NCBI GenBank assembly: GCA_015060395.1
Contig: SUYP01000003.1
Span: 1 to 64,000 of the forward strand
DNA from: Bacteroidales bacterium
GTDB lineage: Bacteria > Bacteroidota > Bacteroidia > Bacteroidales > UBA932
Reading direction: 5' to 3'
DNA: 64,000 bases
Shown here: positions 8,173 to 15,699 of the stretch, one piece after another
Numbering within the stretch: the first letter of the stretch is position 1
Layout of the letters: every line of letters starts with the position of its first letter
Program-made: the position numbers and the translations under genes
Notes under the pieces: model-generated
Databases searched by the model: none
The model's input: the letters and a program-made list of their open reading frames with translations, nothing else
Told to the model about the DNA's origin: nothing

Positions 8173-8523
8173 ATGAAAAACGTATTTGCAATAATCTCTG
8201 CTGTTGCTATATTTGCCTTATCGGGTGCTGTCATTGCCTCATTGCCATCTGAGGGATCATTGGGTTTATTCGCTATAGGTATATTAGTGGCTATCATTGG
8301 ATTGCTTTTATCAATGGGAGCAATTAAACTAATAGCTAAAAAACCAGAGAGCGTTTTGTTCTTTTTAACTGCAGTGTTGACTATATTCAGTGTGTTCTTT
8401 ATTCTAAATATCAGTGATTTATTAGCTGTGTTAGATGTTGTGTCTGGATGGTGCTGTGGATTGATGTTTGGTACGGGAACTCTAATATATAATTGTTATT
8501 TATATTTTACGAATAAAATATAA
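8173..8523 (+). CDS. Small integral membrane protein, about four helices
   Basis: 116 residues and almost entirely hydrophobic: spans near 3-23, 31-55, 62-82 and 88-112, with short loops containing K-K-P-E-S. No family recognised. It begins 9 bases after the preceding stop and is the last tightly packed gene of the operon; the next gap is 94 bases. Confidence 0.55.
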   Translation: MKNVFAIISAVAIFALSGAVIASLPSEGSLGLFAIGILVAIIGLLLSMGAIKLIAKKPESVLFFLTAVLTIFSVFFILNISDLLAVLDVVSGWCCGLMFGTGTLIYNCYLYFTNKI

Positions 8524-8617
8524 CGCTGTAGTTGCACACGATGGAAAAGATTTTTAGATAAAGGTATATGGGAGCAAATTAAGAGTATTTATTTGTTCGA
8601 GGTAAATTTTAAAGATA

Positions 8618-9019
8618 ATGAAAAGTATAAAAATAATAGTTACCACGGTTTTTTTACTTCTGCAGAGTTCTATTGTCTTCTCGCAGAATACAAATTCTCG
8701 TAGGCAGCAGTTAGAAAGAGAAGGCTGGACTTATGTGACATCATATATGAATGGCTATCGAATAAAGTACGTTAAAGAAGGATCATGGGTAACGCCATGG
8801 GAATGTAGAGCTACATATGAACTGTACTATAAAGGAGATAACAATCGCATATATATAGCAGTAAGACCTTATGATTCAGACGAATCTAAGTACAAAGTTT
8901 TTGCTATATCTCCTGTAAATAAGACAGTATCGCAGTCAGGTGGCGCTAATTCAATGACCTTTAATGGAGTTATAGATGATGGTGGAGAACAGATATATAT
9001 GTTATATCCAGTACACTGA
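8618..9019 (+). CDS. Secreted protein of unknown function
   Basis: 133 residues with signal peptide (1-22; I-I-V-T-T-V-F-L-L-L-Q-S-S, cleavage after V-F-S). The mature part begins R-R-Q-Q-L-E-R-E-G-W, then an aromatic beta-rich body (W-V-T-P-W-E-C, Y-E-L-Y-Y). It has one Cys. It probably belongs with the operon, but the 94-base gap leaves room for a separate promoter. Confidence 0.55.
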   Translation: MKSIKIIVTTVFLLLQSSIVFSQNTNSRRQQLEREGWTYVTSYMNGYRIKYVKEGSWVTPWECRATYELYYKGDNNRIYIAVRPYDSDESKYKVFAISPVNKTVSQSGGANSMTFNGVIDDGGEQIYMLYPVH

Positions 9020-9202
9020 TGTAAAGTGTCAAAGGTCTAATTAAATTGTTTGTAGCTAATAACTTTCACCGATATTGGACAAAATTGTGGCATCAGAAAG
9101 CGGTTCAGTATCACGAATAAGCAAGTGTTTGTATAAGGTGTTATGCGTTACAAGTTATAAATCATCGATGCGAATTCAACGCATCACAAATAAGGTGTAA
9201 AT

Positions 9203-9439
9203 ATGAATAACAAAACAACTAATGGAGGGACTTTTTGGATTAATTTTTTATTAGGTTTCTCACTCATTTTTCTAATTATTGGTCTAATTGTCGCAGGGCT
9301 AAACTTTAATTGGCTGATGCAAGCTACGACCAAAACAATGATGGATTTGCGTTCGGGCAATATGTATGTGGGATTAATCATCACTGGAATATCCTTGATC
9401 CCATTATCATTTTCAATTTATTTGAAGTCAAAGAAATAA
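9203..9439 (+). CDS. Small two-span membrane protein
   Basis: 78 residues with two hydrophobic segments (about 10-35 and 52-72) and a short polar loop. No family recognised. A 183-base gap without a readable gene separates it from the upstream gene. Base composition matches the operon, so it may be the operon's last member. Confidence 0.45.
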   Translation: MNNKTTNGGTFWINFLLGFSLIFLIIGLIVAGLNFNWLMQATTKTMMDLRSGNMYVGLIITGISLIPLSFSIYLKSKK

Positions 9440-9947
9440 TATTTGCTAAGTTTTGAGAAATACTGAATTTTGCAAGTACAAGCACCGGCAAAATTCAAGG
9501 TTAAATATTCCAACGGGGTCATATTTCCGAGCGAGATCTGTTATTTAATTTCCATACAACCTTGGCAATAATTGATGATATTGATAACTTTTACGATTAG
9601 TATCTAACGGGGTCTGCTAAATTTTAAAAGTTATCCCGACTTTATAAGTCTCCGACAAAAGACACCTGGACACATTTTTTCAACTTTTCCGAACTTACTC
9701 AAAGTTGTAGTAAGTTCGGAAAAGTTAGATTGCTTCTTTCATTTGACAGAATGAGACCTCAATTGTTTCTTTATTGTTTCCGTCTTCAAGAATACATCTG
9801 CGTTTCACACATTCGGTGGCGCGAGAGATCAGATCAGAAAACAAAAATAGACAAATACTGCTTCAGTTTCTTTCCTGTTAGATTTATAAGATATGATAGA
9901 TTCCTCTCAATCTTCACTCTCTATCATAAAATAAAATCTATTACGCT
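9440..9947. other. Gene-poor stretch with several inverted and direct repeats
   Basis: No convincing gene is present; an open frame at 9730-9954 begins with TTG and has no protein-like pattern. The stretch holds a 9-bp inverted repeat (9465-9473 with 9488-9496), a 10-bp inverted repeat (9584-9593 with 9625-9634), a direct repeat of AACGGGGTC (9512-9520 and 9606-9614) and the long palindrome listed separately. It marks the boundary between the AT-rich operon and the next gene set and may be a decayed mobile element or a regulatory region for the gene at 9948. Confidence 0.5.
9682..9726. repeat. Perfect 18-bp inverted repeat
   Basis: Arms 9682-9699 and 9709-9726 are exact reverse complements (AACTTTTCCGAACTTACT) around a 9-base loop. 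There is no T-run on the exit side of either strand; the six T residues lie before the hairpin on the plus strand. It is therefore a poor terminator and more likely an operator, recombination site or element end. Confidence 0.7.
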
Positions 9948-10394
9948 ATGTTAATTACACTGTGTCTGATCATATTGGGCTATATGATCGTTGGAAAGGA
10001 TGTGAAGCCCTGGGTGGAGAAACTCAAGTCTGTGGATTGGAAGTCGAAGGCTGACAAGGTCATCGGCAAGATCAAGGAGTATGCAGTAAAGGCAGGCCGT
10101 GTAGCCGTCAGGCCGTTGCTTCAGTTCTATTATGTTATGACTGATGCTGAGACTACTACGATGGAAAAGGCTCTGATTTATGGAGCAATCATCTATACGG
10201 TTTCTCCAATAAGCATCATTCCGGCAGCAGCTTATCACATCTTCGGCATTCTTGACGAAGGGGCTGCAATTGCATTCGTTTACAAGAAGGTCAAGGATAA
10301 GATTACTCCTGCAATCAATCTGAAGGTGGATGAGACCATAGAAGATTGGTTTGGACCTGATTATTCCGTGTCCAAGGCTGGATATATTGAATAA
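9948..10394 (+). CDS. DUF1232 (YkvA-like) membrane-associated protein
   Basis: 148 residues. An N-terminal hydrophobic segment (1-16) is followed by a basic Lys-rich helix (20-50), then the DUF1232 core (about 60-115) with the family's typical P-I-S-I-I-P stretch after a hydrophobic helix and a following acidic G-I-L-D-E-G. DUF1232 proteins are small membrane proteins of unknown function. Ten bases before the next stop-start junction suggests linkage with the following gene. Confidence 0.65.
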   Translation: MLITLCLIILGYMIVGKDVKPWVEKLKSVDWKSKADKVIGKIKEYAVKAGRVAVRPLLQFYYVMTDAETTTMEKALIYGAIIYTVSPISIIPAAAYHIFGILDEGAAIAFVYKKVKDKITPAINLKVDETIEDWFGPDYSVSKAGYIE

Positions 10395-10406
10395 GAGGCT
10401 GTTATT

Positions 10407-10844
10407 ATGAAATCTATACTATCGCTGTTTAATCGATCCCCAAAGAATGAAAACTATATGAAACGTATAACACCAGAATGGATAACCTCCCTAAAGGAGA
10501 ATGAAATCTTTGTATTCGGATGTCGTAACTCCGGAAGGCATTTTGACGGAGCATCCTGCTTTGCATTGGAACATTTCGGTGCCATTATGGGGCAGCGTGA
10601 AGGCCGTCAAGGTCAGTCATACGCGATTCCGACAATTGGTGGTACTATCGATAAGAAGGAATTACAAGAGTCTGTGGCAAGATTCACGGAATATGCTGCA
10701 GAACATCCGGAACTGACTTTCCTTGTCACTCCTGTGGGATGTGGTGGAGGTGGTTGGAGACCTTGGATGGTTGCCCCGATGTTCAGAAATGCATCAAAGC
10801 TTGAGAATGTATATCTGCCACAGGAATTTTGGAATGAACTTTAA
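10407..10844 (+). CDS. A1S_2505-like protein (phage and bacterial, unknown function)
   Basis: 145 residues. The pattern N-E-I-F-V-F-G-x-N-x-x-G-R-H, G-A-x-x-G-Q-x-E-G-x-Q-G-Q-S-Y-A-I-P-T, and V-T-P-V-G-C-G fits the A1S_2505-type family found in phages and many bacteria; the G-rich turns resemble a nucleotide- or ADP-ribose-binding fold, but that is not established. The first 17 residues are extra compared with the conserved start, so M18 (ATG at 10458) is an alternative initiation site. It sits among accessory genes, consistent with a mobile origin. Confidence 0.7.
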   Translation: MKSILSLFNRSPKNENYMKRITPEWITSLKENEIFVFGCRNSGRHFDGASCFALEHFGAIMGQREGRQGQSYAIPTIGGTIDKKELQESVARFTEYAAEHPELTFLVTPVGCGGGGWRPWMVAPMFRNASKLENVYLPQEFWNEL

Positions 10845-10856
10845 AATCGTGTAGCT

Positions 10857-11216
10857 ATGTATATGAAGTATATCTTTCTTGTTGCGATGTCTTTGTTGCT
10901 GATGGATTCTGCCTTCTCTCAAGATGATTATTACCGTAGAAAGGCTGAAAGTTATACCAGGGAAGCTGAGTGCTATCAGAAAAAGGCTGATGGGTATCGT
11001 CGTGAAGCAGAATACTATTTGAAGAAGGCAGAGGGATATCAGAGGGAAGCTGCTTATTATACGAAGATAGGAAAGCTTGATAATGCAAAGACATATACTC
11101 GTTATGCAGAATCTGCAATGGATAAATACAAGACTCAGGTGAAATATGCTTCCCAGGCTGATGAGAAGGCTGCTCAGTATCTCAGATGGGCTGCTGATGC
11201 ATTGAGTAAACACTAA
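10857..11216 (+). CDS. Exported protein with tyrosine-anchored heptad repeats
   Basis: 119 residues; signal peptide about 1-22 ending A-F-S-Q (ATG at 10863 is an equally good start). Residues 24-75 consist of about seven consecutive seven-residue units of the form Y-x-[RK]-[KE]-A-[ED]-x, for example Y-R-R-K-A-E-S, Y-T-R-E-A-E-C, Y-Q-K-K-A-D-G. This regular Tyr/Ala heptad predicts a long helix or coiled coil outside the cytoplasm. A second, looser Tyr/Ala helix follows to the end. No named family recognised; the repeat recalls periplasmic spacer helices. Confidence 0.55.
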   Translation: MYMKYIFLVAMSLLLMDSAFSQDDYYRRKAESYTREAECYQKKADGYRREAEYYLKKAEGYQREAAYYTKIGKLDNAKTYTRYAESAMDKYKTQVKYASQADEKAAQYLRWAADALSKH

Positions 11217-11609
11217 ATGAAAACTATGAGATCGTACAAAAAAGAAAATCTGCAACAGTGTGTAAGAAATCTGTTTGCTCAGGCTCAATATGAGTTCAAG
11301 GCCATTCATAATATTGAATGGAAATTCAAGATTGCTGTTGGAGAGGGAATGACCAAGTTCAAGGTCTTTTCGCTTTGGGATAATGATGATGACTGTTTCT
11401 ATGCTACAGCATTGGAACTTATCAGGTTGAATTATGATTCTAAGATTATGATTGACCTGTCGGTGTATGTGAAATATTCGGACTACACTTGCTCTTGTGC
11501 TATGGGTCTGTGTGAGACACCGGAGGAAGTGTTCGAGTGGCTGAGGAATCCGGAGTCGCTACAGAAGTGCCTTGATAAGATAGAGGGACTGATTGATAAT
11601 ATAGATTGA
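11217..11609 (+). CDS. Conserved soluble protein of unknown function
   Basis: 130 residues beginning immediately after the preceding stop. Soluble alpha/beta composition, no signal or membrane segment. Contains Y-T-C-S-C-A-M-G and an amphipathic C-terminal helix (E-E-V-F-E-W-L-R-N). I do not recognise a family. Confidence 0.5.
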   Translation: MKTMRSYKKENLQQCVRNLFAQAQYEFKAIHNIEWKFKIAVGEGMTKFKVFSLWDNDDDCFYATALELIRLNYDSKIMIDLSVYVKYSDYTCSCAMGLCETPEEVFEWLRNPESLQKCLDKIEGLIDNID

Positions 11610-11628
11610 TCATGATTCTTGAATTATA

Positions 11629-12147
11629 ATGAAGAGGATGAGTGTAACTAAAAGAATATTCGGAGTGCTGTCATGCCTTATAGTGTATGTAGGAGCAGTT
11701 GCTTTGGATCTTTATAATGCCGCCCGTTATAAGGAGGTGGCCTATCTGAATGGAGAGCATCTTTATACAAATTGGTATTCGGTTTATGATATACCTGAAG
11801 TTCATTGTATAGACGGCTTTGATATATTTTCTGCTTGTATTTGGTCGATGTTGTTGATACTGCCATTGTTCCTGTATTTTGCAGTGAGACGAGAAGCCCT
11901 CAGTAGATGGTATAAGATTATGATTGTCGTGTCTGCGATATTGTTGGTAGACAGCATTATCTATGACTTATGGTTGCTATCTCAAACTTTTGTCCCTGAA
12001 TTCAATTGGGGTGGAGGCCCCCCATTATATATGCTTTATACTATGGTAAAATTTGGGCTCGAGGTTGTGTATGTTGTAATGTGTGTAGTATGGCCGTTCC
12101 TACATATGTTCAAGGCGAAACCGGTTATTATTACGAATCATCTATGA
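11629..12147 (+). CDS. Four-helix membrane protein, first of a related pair
   Basis: 172 residues with about four membrane spans (near 10-27, 63-83, 98-118 and 138-160). Its stop overlaps the next start by 4 bases (ATGA at 12144-12147), and both proteins share layout: first span, a loop ending in Y-D/Y-N plus aromatic residues, then a span followed by Y-F and basic residues. They are probably diverged duplicates acting together. Function unknown. Confidence 0.5.
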   Translation: MKRMSVTKRIFGVLSCLIVYVGAVALDLYNAARYKEVAYLNGEHLYTNWYSVYDIPEVHCIDGFDIFSACIWSMLLILPLFLYFAVRREALSRWYKIMIVVSAILLVDSIIYDLWLLSQTFVPEFNWGGGPPLYMLYTMVKFGLEVVYVVMCVVWPFLHMFKAKPVIITNHL

Positions 12148-12791
12148 GACGAAACAAATACAAAATCATAAGCACAATCGGAATAATGGCATCCATTCTG
12201 TTGTTTGCCTTGGATAGTGCTTTGGCTCTATATGATCTGGGCTGTGGCCGAGCTATACACGGTAATGCTTATTTTGAAAGGTTTCCCTTCAGCTGGAATA
12301 CAATAGGTGAATGGGGATGGTGGCTGTTTTGCATCAAGACCGGATGGTTTGCCCTGCTGATTATTCCGTGGATTCAATATTTCAGTGCAGTCCGTATGGA
12401 AGGGCGATTGAGGAGTACTCTTGCTGAGTTTAAGGGTGAGCCTTTGTTTTCTGTTTTCTTTACCGTGTTCAATATTGTGCTTGTCATAGGTTGTACTCTG
12501 TGGTTCATCGAGACAGGTGAGCCTGATGAGCAGGGACTTGTTCTTGAATATGATGAATGGTGGCGAGATTTATTGCAGATCTATGTGATATTTAGTTCTC
12601 CATTCTATATCCTGTCTTCGATGGCAGCGATAGTAGTAAATCATAGAAAAAACCGTGAATTGAGAACAGGACAATATATTCCGGTTGATAAACCTATACC
12701 AGTATGGCATTGGGTAGTATCTGCAATCCCGTTTATGCTGTTGGCATTGTCAGTTGCTGATGCGCGTTGGGATATCTTCAGTTTTCTTTAA
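12144..12791 (+). CDS. Four-helix membrane protein, second of a related pair
   Basis: 215 residues from ATG at 12144, which overlaps the upstream stop; a longer in-frame extension would overlap the upstream gene and is not used. Spans near 8-28, 55-78, 104-124, 142-168 and 185-205. The loops are Trp/Tyr-rich (W-N-T-I-G-E-W-G-W-W). Same architecture as its neighbour. No family recognised. Confidence 0.5.
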   Translation: MRRNKYKIISTIGIMASILLFALDSALALYDLGCGRAIHGNAYFERFPFSWNTIGEWGWWLFCIKTGWFALLIIPWIQYFSAVRMEGRLRSTLAEFKGEPLFSVFFTVFNIVLVIGCTLWFIETGEPDEQGLVLEYDEWWRDLLQIYVIFSSPFYILSSMAAIVVNHRKNRELRTGQYIPVDKPIPVWHWVVSAIPFMLLALSVADARWDIFSFL

Positions 12792-12858
12792 GAATTATAC
12801 CCTAATCTGATAGATTCTCAGACATCCCTACTCTATATTGATAAAATCTAAAATCAAT

Positions 12859-13971
12859 ATGGAAAAGAAATCAAAATTTAGGAGATTCCTGACAAGGGTT
12901 GGGAGTGTAAGGTTAAGCCGGATATGGGACAAGTTCAAGAAACCGTTCAACTTCTGCTGGAAGACCGGTCTGGCAATTTTTGCAATTGTATTCGTGATAC
13001 AGCTGGGCGAGGCTCTGATCGATACCTGCAAAGACCATCTCGGCCTTACTCATTACTACTGGGGCGATGAAGATTTGGGCAAGAATATCGAAATCCGCCA
13101 TTTCAGCAATAACCAGGCTGCGACGTACAATAAGATTACTGATGAAAGATTGTCGCCGAAGGTCCGGTGGATTTCCTGTGTCCCTGAAAGGGATTCTCTG
13201 ACAGTGTTCTGCGATAAGGAGGGCAAGAGAGGTTATCTGAATGTGAATACCGGCAGAGTAGTGATTGATGGTCAGTACAAACACGCCTGGCATTTCTCGG
13301 AAGGGCTTGCTGCAGTTGTCGCTGATAACGGAAAGGTCGGTTTCATCAATTATGATAATGAAATGGTTATCCCTGCGGTGTATGATTATGTTGTTGATTA
13401 TGACTATATATTTGAAGATGGAATATGTGTTCTTGTAGATGGCCTGACAAACAAGTATGGAGCAATCGACCGTCAGGGCAATATGAAACTCCCTATGGAG
13501 TATTCGCGTATCTTCAAGGGGTATGGTGAAAGTACCTGGTATATCAGGAAGGACGGCAAATGTGGCCTGACGGATTCTGATATGAATATTATCTTTGAGC
13601 CCGAATATGATAATATCCGATCTAATTCGAGTGACAACAATGCTTATCTGACGCTCAATGGAGTCAAACAGTTGGTTTCATTTGACGGAGAGGTTATCCT
13701 GCCATTCGTGATCGATCAGACCTGGCCATTGAAGTATATGGTCAAATATCACGATGATATGGCAGATGAATATGAACTGCACCCTTATCTTGTTGAGGTT
13801 ATGATTGATTATAATTGTCACGGCGTGATGGATTCCCGGAGTGGAAAGATGGTTATTCCTGCGATTTATTCTGATATTTCTATGATTTCAAAGGATCTGT
13901 TGATGGCCGAGGTCGATGGAGATGAGGAGAACAATGTGGTTTTCACAACAGATGGAAAAATACAGAAATAG
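12859..13971 (+). CDS. WG-repeat protein with one N-terminal membrane span
   Basis: 370 residues from ATG at 12859 (an upstream TTG at 12838 is less likely). The basic N-terminus (1-38) is followed by a span (about 40-62; G-L-A-I-F-A-I-V-F-V-I-Q-L). From about 115 on there are repeated units of the WG/KWG type: G-x-x-G-Y-L-N-V-N-T-G-x-V-V-I, G-K-V-G-F-I-N-Y-D-N-E-M-V-I-P, K-Y-G-A-I-D-R-Q-G-N-M-K-L-P, K-C-G-L-T-D. These form beta-rich repeat domains, here probably on the outer face of the inner membrane. WG proteins often occur in accessory regions of Bacteroidota; the ligand is unknown. Confidence 0.75.
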   Translation: MEKKSKFRRFLTRVGSVRLSRIWDKFKKPFNFCWKTGLAIFAIVFVIQLGEALIDTCKDHLGLTHYYWGDEDLGKNIEIRHFSNNQAATYNKITDERLSPKVRWISCVPERDSLTVFCDKEGKRGYLNVNTGRVVIDGQYKHAWHFSEGLAAVVADNGKVGFINYDNEMVIPAVYDYVVDYDYIFEDGICVLVDGLTNKYGAIDRQGNMKLPMEYSRIFKGYGESTWYIRKDGKCGLTDSDMNIIFEPEYDNIRSNSSDNNAYLTLNGVKQLVSFDGEVILPFVIDQTWPLKYMVKYHDDMADEYELHPYLVEVMIDYNCHGVMDSRSGKMVIPAIYSDISMISKDLLMAEVDGDEENNVVFTTDGKIQK

Positions 13972-14022
13972 GGATTGGAACACACAGCAATAAACACTAT
14001 TCACTGGTGACAAACCGGATAG

Positions 14023-14044
14023 ATGTTGTCCAAATGTTGTCCAA
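14023..14044. repeat. Tandem 11-bp direct repeat beside the tRNA 3' end
   Basis: ATGTTGTCCAA occurs twice back to back (14023-14033 and 14034-14044), followed by GTTGT. It lies about 45 bp beyond the tRNA-Arg 3' end, at the edge of the accessory region. Short tandem sites next to a tRNA are typical of tyrosine-integrase arm sites, but no integrase gene is visible in the window. Confidence 0.5.
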
Positions 14045-14048
14045 GTTG

Positions 14049-14081
14049 TAAAAAATAAGCCTCTCAGGTATCTGAGAGGCT
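14049..14081 (-). terminator. Intrinsic terminator after tRNA-Arg
   Basis: On the minus strand a perfect 10-bp stem (AGCCTCTCAG with CTGAGAGGCT, loop of 4; 14058-14081) is followed by TATTTTTT. It ends 6 bases after the encoded CCA of the tRNA, so it terminates the tRNA transcript. Confidence 0.85.
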
Positions 14082-14086
14082 GTTTC

Positions 14087-14163
14087 TGGTGATTCGGTTG
14101 GGATTCGAACCCAAGACCCACAGCTTAGAAGGCTGTTGCTCTATCCAACTGAGCTACCGAACC
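14087..14163 (-). tRNA. tRNA-Arg (anticodon UCU)
   Basis: A 77-nt cloverleaf on the minus strand: acceptor GGTTCGG pairs with CCGAATC (one G-U), D arm with GTAGCTCAGTTGG, anticodon stem ACAGC/GCTGT around loop CTTCTAA (anticodon TCT), T arm TTGGG-TTCGAAT-CCCAA, discriminator A and encoded CCA. Decodes AGA (and AGG by wobble). Confidence 0.95.
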
Positions 14164-14204
14164 GATCCGTGTGCTTTCTGCTATAGTGTCGCGGAAAGTG
14201 GGTG

Positions 14205-14235
14205 CAAAGATAAGTATTTGTCTGTAAAAAAACAA
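14205..14235 (-). promoter_or_regulatory. Promoter of tRNA-Arg (Bacteroidota housekeeping type)
   Basis: On the minus strand a TTG (14233-14235) and TATCTTTG (14205-14212, exact match to TAnnTTTG) are separated by 20 bases, the spacing of the Bacteroidota -33/-7 promoter. It lies about 40 bases upstream of the tRNA. Confidence 0.7.
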
Positions 14236-14238
14236 AAT

Positions 14239-15135
14239 TTATTTGCGGAGTCTCTTTTCGATGAGTTCTATGCCTGTGACAAGCGAGAGTCCGATGAGGG
14301 CGAAGAGGGCGGCACTGCCGTAGAGCATACTGCCGGATGCATCGGCCTGGGCGAGGGCTTCGGGATTGGACCAGGGCCATACTTTGACGAGGGAGCCGAT
14401 GATGAAGCCGGCGAGGACGATGAGGGTTTCTTTGTTCCAGCGGGCGAGGAGCCAGTGGAGGAACTTGGAGAAGCCGAGGATGCCGACGACGGCTCCGATG
14501 GCGAATACGCCGAGGATGAGGAGGTTACGTCCGAATTCTACTCCTGATACGAGGTCGGAGATGACTCCCATTATGTACTGGTATTTGCCGAGGATCAGGA
14601 GGATGAAACTGCCTGATATGCCGGGGAGGATCATCGCGCAGATGGCGATGGCTCCGCTGAGGAAGATGAACCAGAGGCCGTCAGGGGTCTGAGTCGGTGA
14701 CAGGGTGCATATTACAACTCCGAGAATGATGCCCAGCACAAGCAGCAGCCCTTCACGCAACCTCCATCCGGAGATGCCGCGGATGATGAATATCGATGAT
14801 GCGACGATGAGTCCGAAGAAGAAGGCCCAGGTCTGGATCGGGAAGTCGCTGAGCAGCATCTGCATCAGTCCGGCGAGGGAGATGACGCTGATGCCGATTC
14901 CTATCACGAGGGAGAGGAGGAAACTGCCGTTGATGTGTTTCCAGAAGGCCTTGAACTGTCCTTTGAACAAGAGTTTCACAGCTTCGCCGTTGATGGCGGC
15001 GAGCGATCCTACGAAGTCGTCGTATATGCCCATAATGAAGGCTATTGTGCCTCCGGAGACTCCCGGGATGACGTCAGCAGCTCCCATACAGGCCCCTTTG
15101 ACCGCGACGATTATGTTCTTCAAAAATCCTTTCAT
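14239..15135 (-). CDS. DUF368 membrane protein, PopT-type undecaprenyl-phosphate translocase
   Basis: 298 residues. The start carries the DUF368 signature G-A-C-M-G-A-A-D-V-I-P-G-V-S-G-G-T-I-A and a second P-G-I-S-G-S-F motif occurs near 170, an internal duplication typical of the family. About eight to nine membrane spans. DUF368 proteins (PopT) have been shown in other bacteria to recycle undecaprenyl phosphate across the inner membrane for cell-wall and glycan synthesis. It is last in a three-gene minus-strand run with a PfkB kinase and a DUF6913-like protein; the 18-base spacing supports co-transcription. High confidence for family, moderate for the reaction. Confidence 0.85.
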   Translation of the reverse strand: MKGFLKNIIVAVKGACMGAADVIPGVSGGTIAFIMGIYDDFVGSLAAINGEAVKLLFKGQFKAFWKHINGSFLLSLVIGIGISVISLAGLMQMLLSDFPIQTWAFFFGLIVASSIFIIRGISGWRLREGLLLVLGIILGVVICTLSPTQTPDGLWFIFLSGAIAICAMILPGISGSFILLILGKYQYIMGVISDLVSGVEFGRNLLILGVFAIGAVVGILGFSKFLHWLLARWNKETLIVLAGFIIGSLVKVWPWSNPEALAQADASGSMLYGSAALFALIGLSLVTGIELIEKRLRK

Positions 15136-15153
15136 TACACTACACTTCTTTGG

Positions 15154-15693
15154 TTATCTTATTTTCGTCAGGAATTCCTTTATCGCGGCGAATATATGTC
15201 TTGCGTCAGAGCGAAGGTCTTCCGTTGGATTGCCGGATATGACCATATCGTATGAATGGCCGGGGAATCCGCATCTTCCGATCTTGAATCTTGCTTTCGC
15301 GCATTTGCTGAGGAATTCGATAGGGAAGTCGCCGTTGTCCACCATAGATATGAAAAGGTCGCTCTGTTCGTAGAGGAGGTTGCCGATTTTGCTGAACTCC
15401 GGCATACCTATCCAGTCGAGCTCTTTCTTGATTATGGTTGTCTGGATGCTGGTGAGGAGGAGTTCGTCCTTGCTTATCTTCCTGAAGTCGAAGAAATATA
15501 TGTTCACCTTCAGTCCCACCTGCTTGCCCCAGGCAAGTATGTCGTCCTTGAGCTTGTCGAATCCAGGCTCTTCTACGTCGATGACTACATTGACTGATGA
15601 TATGTCCGACAGAGGGAGTAGCCCGGTCGGTACATTGCTGGCGAATTTTGCCAGTCTCTTCCTTTGGAATATTTTCAGAATGCTTTCAAACAT
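15154..15693 (-). CDS. DUF6913-like protein
   Basis: 179 residues, soluble. Contains V-N-V-V-I-D-V-E-E-P-G-F, then F-D-F-R-K-I, W-I-G-M-P-E-F, and D-L-F-I-S-M-V-D-N-G-D-F-P-I-E-F with K-A-R-F-K-I-G-R, the pattern of a Bacteroidota-specific family I associate with DUF6913. Function unknown. It starts 6 bases after the kinase stop and precedes the DUF368 gene. Confidence 0.6.
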   Translation of the reverse strand: MFESILKIFQRKRLAKFASNVPTGLLPLSDISSVNVVIDVEEPGFDKLKDDILAWGKQVGLKVNIYFFDFRKISKDELLLTSIQTTIIKKELDWIGMPEFSKIGNLLYEQSDLFISMVDNGDFPIEFLSKCAKARFKIGRCGFPGHSYDMVISGNPTEDLRSDARHIFAAIKEFLTKIR

Positions 15694-15699
15694 AATGCT

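Noticed and set aside
9682..9726. Palindrome as an intrinsic terminator
   Set aside because: No T-run follows the stem on either strand.
9730..9954. Open frame of 74 codons before the DUF1232-like gene
   Set aside because: Begins with TTG, no protein-like pattern, crosses a repeat-rich region and overlaps the next gene's start.
12006..12143. Upstream extension of the second four-helix protein
   Set aside because: Overlaps the preceding gene; ATG at 12144 forms a standard ATGA junction and begins just before the first membrane span.
14239..15135. Long plus-strand open frames across the DUF368 gene
   Set aside because: They are opposite-strand shadows of a clear DUF368 gene, with acidic low-complexity translations.
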